The translations under genes and the position numbers were made by a program. From Clostridia bacterium (lineage in GTDB: Bacteria; Bacillota; Clostridia; Oscillospirales; Acutalibacteraceae), in contig JAFQHU010000003.1 in assembly GCA_017397845.1 (NCBI GenBank), positions 186,001 through 250,000 on the forward strand: a DNA stretch of 64,000 nucleotides, read 5' to 3'. A model generated the notes under the pieces. It saw nothing but the letters and a program-made list of their open reading frames with translations. It made no database searches and was not told where the DNA came from. Below are positions 58,826 to 64,000 of this stretch, piece by piece; position 1 is the stretch's first letter, and every line of letters starts with the position of its first letter.

Positions 58826-60273
58826 TTCGGTTTCCCCATCCTTTCCGCATCTGTCAATGCAATTTTATCAAGTATTTCTCCGACAGTAATATCAGGATTT
58901 TCACAAGCCAAAATTAATGTATTTTTTATTTTGGAATAAAGAATACGAAGGTCATATACACACTCAGGCTCTTTTCTATATTCGAAAATAAAATCTATAC
59001 CGCCATCGGCGACCCTGTGCAGCACAGTAACATAAAGAGGTATCATGGTTGCACCGTTGTTATACCAAATACTTTTTACGTTATTAGCCGTTTCATTATC
59101 CAAGGGAGTTATTTTAACGGCCGGCTGATATGAAAGCCCGAAGCTATCATAGGTTGAATCAAATTTAGCACTTTTCGGCATGGATTTATGTCTTTCCTTA
59201 AGAGTTTCAAGAAAAGAAAGATTAGAATGGAGATACATTTCATTCTGTATTTCCGAAATTTGATTTACGGCTTGTATAAATGTTTTTTCAGGAGAAATTA
59301 TACTTCTCACCGGCAAAAAGTTGATTCGGAGTCCGCCCGATTTTTTCTCTTCGATTGTTCCTCTGCGGTTAATAATCATCTTAAACGAAACATCCTGCTG
59401 GTTATCATTAAAGCATGAAAGACCTGTACGTACACCCATAGACACTGATGAACAAACGGACAGATTGTTTTCTTTACACATTTTAAGAAATTTTTCAGAT
59501 TCTTCAGCGCTCATGCTGAATTTCAGCACGGAAGCATCGGGCAGTCCGGAATGGATATCCGCATATCTCTGACATGGATTTTTCTTTTGTTGGTCCTTTA
59601 GTCGGCTTTCAAGCATGAAATCAGTAAAAATAGGCTCCTCTGATTTCGCGAGTGAGTTATACCAATATTCTCTGTCCTTTATGATTTGTTCACTTGTTTC
59701 ATACCGAAGCTCTTTCTCTAAGACAGGGATATATGGTCGCATCGGCTTAGGATAAGGCGTACCTTTGGTTTTATTAAGATAGATTTGAAAAATATCATTA
59801 AGAAAAATTTTAGCGGAATAGGCATCCATGGCAAGATGGTGAAGTCTCATATAAATTCCCTGATACCCGTCTGCGAAATCTATTAGAGCAATTCTGTGTA
59901 GTTCACAGTTAAACATCGGTATATTTGATCTTGAGATTGCTGTAAGCTGCCCCGCTGCCTGTTCTACAGTAAGGTGAGTGTAGTTCCACTCTTCTACCCT
60001 AAGGTCGCTGTGCTCCGTAACGTACTGCAGCAGCTTTAGCTTTTTCCCCATAATAAAGCGCAACCGCATAGTATCACAACGCGACATAGCTTCATAAATT
60101 GATTCTTTCATGAGTTTTTTATCAATATTACCTTTCCAGTAATACCCCATACCGATATTGTTAACGGGGTACCCCGAACCGTATTTGAGAGACATAAGAT
60201 ACATCATCTGCTGTGATGATGAAATAGGATATGCATTGACTTTAGTGCCGTCAGGCAGAACAATTTCTTTCAT
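58735..60273 (-). CDS. Stand-alone NRPS-type condensation domain protein
   Basis: About 512 residues from ATG 60273 (MKEIVLPDGT), with GAGGAG upstream and overlapping the ligase stop. It has the C-domain fold: YPISSSQQMMYL at the N-terminus, the active-site HHLAMDAYS (HHxxxDG with Ala in place of Gly), MIINRRG and GLRINFLPVRS. Such proteins join an acyl group held on a carrier protein to an amine or alcohol. No adenylation or carrier domain is fused; those functions are in the flanking genes. The C-terminal 30 residues overlap the carrier gene. Product unknown. Confidence 0.85.
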   Translation of the reverse strand: MKEIVLPDGTKVNAYPISSSQQMMYLMSLKYGSGYPVNNIGMGYYWKGNIDKKLMKESIYEAMSRCDTMRLRFIMGKKLKLLQYVTEHSDLRVEEWNYTHLTVEQAAGQLTAISRSNIPMFNCELHRIALIDFADGYQGIYMRLHHLAMDAYSAKIFLNDIFQIYLNKTKGTPYPKPMRPYIPVLEKELRYETSEQIIKDREYWYNSLAKSEEPIFTDFMLESRLKDQQKKNPCQRYADIHSGLPDASVLKFSMSAEESEKFLKMCKENNLSVCSSVSMGVRTGLSCFNDNQQDVSFKMIINRRGTIEEKKSGGLRINFLPVRSIISPEKTFIQAVNQISEIQNEMYLHSNLSFLETLKERHKSMPKSAKFDSTYDSFGLSYQPAVKITPLDNETANNVKSIWYNNGATMIPLYVTVLHRVADGGIDFIFEYRKEPECVYDLRILYSKIKNTLILACENPDITVGEILDKIALTDAERMGKPKCVQSNSLLKSLKTSWKLTKSRVKTVLSLI

Positions 60274-60274
60274 A

Positions 60275-61816
60275 TCAATTCTCCTCAAAGTAAAAGTTTT
60301 CTCTTACAATTTTGCCGGTTGAAGTTCGTCTGAAGGGTGTTTCTCTGACTTTAAAGCAATGAATCTGTCTGTCAGATTTTAAGCGTGTATTAACTTTATC
60401 TATAATTTCAGACAAAAATTCGTTTAAATTAATCACACCCATGGCTTCTGCATAAAGAAAGTCCGGAAAAATTTCTGCCATAAGGCGATCCCCTTCCGCT
60501 TTAACTATAACATCCTTTATCATAGCCTCATCAGCAAATTGGTTTTCAATTTCCTCAGGAGAGATATTTTCACCGTTTGAAAGAATAACCATGTTTTTCC
60601 TTCTGCCTGTCAAAAAAACGTGACCTTCTCTTATATATCCCAAATCGCCTGTATGGAGATAACCATCGCAGGTAAAAGCTTCTGCTGTTTCTTTTTTTCT
60701 TTTGTAATATCCGAGCATAACACTCGGACCCTTTACCTGTATTTCACCGTCTCTGATACGAACATCATCCGTACCTATAAGGATTCCGTTCGAATATTTA
60801 AGATTATCAGAAAAATCAGATGTTGTAATACGCGGACTGCACTCGCTCATTCCATAACCTTGTCTGGCAATAATTCCGTATTTCTCAAATTCATCGATAA
60901 CAGTACTGCTCAGAAAGGCACTTCCTGCTATAATTTTTCTGAAATTTTTTCCGACTACAAGCTCTGCTGATTTTCTCGGAGAGAGTTCGGGATGTCTTTT
61001 TTCGCTGATTTTGATTCGGGTAAGTATAGATTTACACAGCGAAGGAACTATGCGCATTATTGTTGGCTCAAAAATCAGCAGGTTTTTATAAAGATTTACC
61101 ATTTCACCGTTAAGACAAAGGATTCCTCCGTCGAAAACAGTTTTTAACACATCGCATGCATAACAGAAAATGTGATGCATCGGAAGAACAGAAAAGCTTA
61201 TATCATCATCAGCCATATTGTATGTTTTATATGATGAATTAACAGCAAGGTTTCTGTTTGACAGCATTACACCCTTTCGCTTTCCTGTGGTACCCGACGT
61301 ATAAATTATGAGAGCACATTCATCAGGATTGCTTTCCTTCGCAGAATACTCTGTATATGCTTCATCTGAATACTTTTTAAAAATCTCATCAAACCAGACA
61401 GCGTCACCTAAAGAAACAACAGATTTTATTCCGCCGTACCCTTTACTGATTTCATCAACCTTATCAATAAATTTTTCTTCACAAAAAAGCATCTGAATAT
61501 CCGCATCCTCGAAAAGTAAAGACGCTTCATCTGAGGTAATGTCAGGAGAAAACGGTACTACAGTATTTCCGCTGAAAATCATACCTGTCAGACAAACTAT
61601 ATACTCATAGCTTGTATTGCCTATGAATCCGATGTTTATTTTTTCTTCAGTAACACTATTTATATAACGGCATACAGAAACACAATCTCTGTAAAAATCC
61701 TTGTAGCTTTTAACCGATGTTTCACCGTTTCTGATATAGCGGCAAAAATCCTTTTCACCGTATTTTTTTGCTGAAATCTCGACAAGTTTTCTTACCGTTG
61801 TCAATTCATTTTCCAT
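60275..61816 (-). CDS. AMP-binding acyl ligase (fatty acyl/aryl adenylate-forming)
   Basis: A 513-residue adenylate-forming enzyme from ATG 61816 (MENELTTVRKL), with GGGGAG upstream. Core motifs: ALIIYTSGTTGKRKGVMLSN (A3), YGMSECSP (A5), GYLHTGDLGYI (A7), GRRKNMVILSNGENISPEEIE (A8), and the catalytic Lys in RRTSTGKIVREN (A10). The A5 and the SVLPMHHIF region look like long-chain acyl-CoA/acyl-ACP ligases more than amino acid adenylation domains. It probably activates an acid and loads it on the small carrier encoded downstream. Confidence 0.9.
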   Translation of the reverse strand: MENELTTVRKLVEISAKKYGEKDFCRYIRNGETSVKSYKDFYRDCVSVCRYINSVTEEKINIGFIGNTSYEYIVCLTGMIFSGNTVVPFSPDITSDEASLLFEDADIQMLFCEEKFIDKVDEISKGYGGIKSVVSLGDAVWFDEIFKKYSDEAYTEYSAKESNPDECALIIYTSGTTGKRKGVMLSNRNLAVNSSYKTYNMADDDISFSVLPMHHIFCYACDVLKTVFDGGILCLNGEMVNLYKNLLIFEPTIMRIVPSLCKSILTRIKISEKRHPELSPRKSAELVVGKNFRKIIAGSAFLSSTVIDEFEKYGIIARQGYGMSECSPRITTSDFSDNLKYSNGILIGTDDVRIRDGEIQVKGPSVMLGYYKRKKETAEAFTCDGYLHTGDLGYIREGHVFLTGRRKNMVILSNGENISPEEIENQFADEAMIKDVIVKAEGDRLMAEIFPDFLYAEAMGVINLNEFLSEIIDKVNTRLKSDRQIHCFKVRETPFRRTSTGKIVRENFYFEEN

Positions 61817-61924
61817 TTTATACTCCCCGAACATTTAATCTTATTTAATAATTATATAATAAAATTAAATATCCGTTATACAAATTTATTAACAAACAGT
61901 TATTTTTGCAACACACGTATGCAT

Positions 61925-61961
61925 AAAAAACTCTCTGATTAATTAGAATCAGAGAGTTTTT
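61925..61961. terminator. Bidirectional-looking terminator after the topoisomerase gene
   Basis: CTCTCTGATT (61931-61940) pairs with AATCAGAGAG (61947-61956), with A and T tracts outside. On the minus strand it closes the topoisomerase gene that ends at 61980. Confidence 0.85.
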
Positions 61962-61979
61962 AAATATGAAATTATCTTA

Positions 61980-64000
61980 TTATTCAAACCCTTCAAATGT
62001 CATGTTGTTCTTTTTCATGACGTCCTCGTTGCTGATCACTGCACCGGCTGAAGGAAGATTTTTAGCTTTGTATCTCGAAGGTTTTACAAATTCACCCTGA
62101 ACATAATCTCGTACCAGAGAAAGCTTCTGATTTTTCTTTAGAGTGATACATCCGACACCCTGAGTATCCTTCATAGCCTTAGGTGAAATTACGGAAGTAT
62201 CAATCAAAAGACATCTGCCGCCTGTGGTTTCGAGAACAATCTCTTTATCCTCAGAAAGATACATCAAAGTCACTAAAGGCGACTTGTCACTATAAGCTTT
62301 TATAAGCTTCTTTCTGTTTGTTTTGGTAGCATAAGACGAAAGAGTGACCTTGGCAGTTTTGCCGTTATTGAAAAAGAACATCATATAACCCTTATAGTCG
62401 TTGGTAACAACCATGTAAACTACATTTTCTCCTTCTTCCATTTCAAGCTTAGAGGGAATGTATTCACCCAAAACACTTGCCTTCGAATCAGCAAAATCAG
62501 AAACCTTTGCCTTATAAACCTGGCACTTATCGCTAAAGAACAGGAGGTCATTATTATTCGTGGTTTCGAAGCTTTGGAAAATCTCGTCATTTTCTTTAAA
62601 CTTATGCTCACCGCCCATACGAAGTGAAAGAGGTGTTATTTTTTTGAAATATCCGCCCTTTGTAAGGAAAAGATTTACAGCGTAATCAGGTATTTCTTCG
62701 ACATATTCCCCGCTGTCATCATCCGTTACATAATAAAGATCAGTCTTTCTTTCCTTGCTGTACTTTTTGATTACATCAGTAAGCTCGCCGATAATTATCT
62801 TTTTAATTTTTGCCTTGGAGTCGAGAATTTCTTTCATTTCTTTTATGGTAGCTTCAAGGTTTTCGATATCCTTGAGACGCTTAATGATATATTCTCTGTT
62901 CAAATGGCGCAATTTAATTTCAGCGACATATTCCGCCTGAATTTCATCAATACCGAAGCCGATCATAAGGTTGGGAACAACTTCTGCCTCCTCCTCGGTC
63001 TTTCTTATAATTGCTATTGCTTTGTCGATATCAAGAAGTATTTTTTCCAAACCTCTTAAAAGGTGAAGTCTTGACTCAGCCTTGTTAAGATCAAATTGAA
63101 CTCTTCTTCTTACACATCTGCCTCTGAAACGAATCCACTCTATAAGAATGTCTTTGACACCCATAACACGGGGATATCCGTCAACGAGTACATTGAAGTT
63201 ACAAGAAAAAGAATCCTCCAAGGGTGTAAGCTTATAAAGCTTTTGCATCAGTTTATCCGCATCGGTACCGCGCTTAAGGTCAATAGTAATTTTAAGACCG
63301 TTTTTATCTGTTTCATCACGAACATCAGTAATTTCTTTGATGGAGCCAGCTTTAACTCTTTCGATAATTTTATCGATTATAGCTTCAGCTGTGGTCGTGG
63401 GCGGAATTTCCTTGATATCAATGCAGTTAAAATCTTTATCATAGGTATACTTTGCACGCACTTTGATACTGCCGCGTCCGGTACGGTAAACCTCTTCCAT
63501 TTCATCACGGTTATATACAATAGTACCGCCTCCAACGAAATCAGGAGCAGGCATGGTCTCTATGCAGTTGTGGTCAAGATTTTTTATAAGCTCGATGGTG
63601 GTTTCGCAAAGCTCTTTAAGATTAAAAGAACAGATAGATGAAGCCATACCGACAGCAATACCGAGATTAGTGTTAGCCAAAATTGACGGAAAGGTTACAG
63701 GAAGAAGTGTGGGCTCCTTCATTGTACTGTCGTAATTGTCAACAAAATCAATAGTATCTTTGTCGATTTCACGGAAAAGCTCGTTGCATATGCTTTCAAG
63801 CTTAGCTTCCGTATAACGTGCAGCAGCATAATGCATATCACGTGAATACGCTTTGCCGAAGTTACCCTTTGAATCAACAAAAGGATTAAGAAGAGCCTCG
63901 TTACCCTTTGAAAGACGGACCATAGTTTCGTAAATAGCCGCATCACCGTGAGGATTGAGTCTCATGGTCTGACCTACGATATTAGCGGATTTTGTTCTGC
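61980..64000 (-). CDS. DNA gyrase/topoisomerase IV subunit A family (5' end outside window)
   Basis: The last 673 codons of a type IIA topoisomerase subunit A; the coding frame is open to the window edge, so the annotated first Met at 63965 is internal. The region reads RTKSANIVGQTMRLNPHGDAAIYETMV, then the catalytic Tyr in HYAAARYTEAKL and the tower and coiled-coil domains. The C-terminal part forms pinwheel-like strands. I see no canonical GyrA box (QRRGGKG), so a ParC-type role is more likely than gyrase, but the call is uncertain. It ends at a strong terminator. Confidence 0.88.
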   Translation of the reverse strand, partial: RTKSANIVGQTMRLNPHGDAAIYETMVRLSKGNEALLNPFVDSKGNFGKAYSRDMHYAAARYTEAKLESICNELFREIDKDTIDFVDNYDSTMKEPTLLPVTFPSILANTNLGIAVGMASSICSFNLKELCETTIELIKNLDHNCIETMPAPDFVGGGTIVYNRDEMEEVYRTGRGSIKVRAKYTYDKDFNCIDIKEIPPTTTAEAIIDKIIERVKAGSIKEITDVRDETDKNGLKITIDLKRGTDADKLMQKLYKLTPLEDSFSCNFNVLVDGYPRVMGVKDILIEWIRFRGRCVRRRVQFDLNKAESRLHLLRGLEKILLDIDKAIAIIRKTEEEAEVVPNLMIGFGIDEIQAEYVAEIKLRHLNREYIIKRLKDIENLEATIKEMKEILDSKAKIKKIIIGELTDVIKKYSKERKTDLYYVTDDDSGEYVEEIPDYAVNLFLTKGGYFKKITPLSLRMGGEHKFKENDEIFQSFETTNNNDLLFFSDKCQVYKAKVSDFADSKASVLGEYIPSKLEMEEGENVVYMVVTNDYKGYMMFFFNNGKTAKVTLSSYATKTNRKKLIKAYSDKSPLVTLMYLSEDKEIVLETTGGRCLLIDTSVISPKAMKDTQGVGCITLKKNQKLSLVRDYVQGEFVKPSRYKAKNLPSAGAVISNEDVMKKNNMTFEGFE

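Noticed and set aside
58598..60273. Single broken gene for a C-domain plus carrier fusion
   Set aside because: The carrier has its own plausible ribosome binding site and a full-length start, so two genes are more likely; kept as an alternative in the findings.
1..64000. tRNA genes, CRISPR arrays, insertion sequences, phage genes
   Set aside because: No cloverleaf, spaced direct repeats, transposase or integrase sequences were found by reading both strands.

Overview
The window is about 64 kb of low-GC chromosome from an anaerobic, endospore-forming Firmicute, most likely a clostridial organism of the Oscillospiraceae/Ruminococcaceae type. Reasons: dipicolinate synthase dpaA/dpaB (spore core); Firmicute-type whiA, rapZ, hprK, rqcH, trmK, sepF and divIVA; the clostridial ispH-rpsA gene fusion; a transketolase split into two genes; AGGAGG ribosome binding sites; and consensus sigma-A promoters. 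No rRNA, tRNA, insertion sequence, phage gene or CRISPR array was seen. Coding density is very high and no gap between genes exceeds 300 bases.

Layout. 1-3248 (minus): end of a glpP-like gene, engB, lon. 3344-6262 (minus): zinc uptake operon zur-znuC-znuB/A, with the permease and the binding protein fused; a consensus promoter covered by a Fur-family palindrome precedes it. 6401-8713 (plus): mscS and a long PRPP-synthetase relative. 8854-13486 (minus): flavoprotein-cmk-plsC-ispH/rpsA; then radC and pfkA. 15512-22198 (minus): trmK-nif3-rqcH-dnaE. 22260-49313 (minus): 28 co-oriented genes with gaps of at most about 61 bases, from a cupin gene with a consensus promoter to a DUF1858 gene followed by a terminator. 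This run joins thymidylate, cell-wall, carbon-control, tRNA-modification, mismatch-repair, division and pentose-phosphate genes. 49517-50890 (plus): a double-domain ThyX. 50936-52921 (minus): a LURP-one protein and dpaA-dpaB. 53055-54425 (plus): murC. 54681-58547 (plus): a YtrA-type GntR regulator, two membrane proteins, an ABC ATPase and a secreted propeller-like protein, preceded by a structured untranslated region and terminator. 58598-61816 (minus): a three-gene cluster of AMP-ligase, NRPS-type condensation protein and acyl carrier protein. 61980-64000 (minus): a topoisomerase subunit A gene cut by the window end.

The best candidates for something little described are the stand-alone ligase/condensation/carrier cluster, the permease-binding protein fusion, the tandem ThyX polypeptide, and the structured RNA plus multi-half-site operator in front of the YtrA-type operon. 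Most other genes are housekeeping genes in familiar clostridial order, with some local losses (no yvcK between rapZ and whiA; no ylmG/ylmH next to sepF). All assignments come from reading motifs and context by eye; no database search was run.
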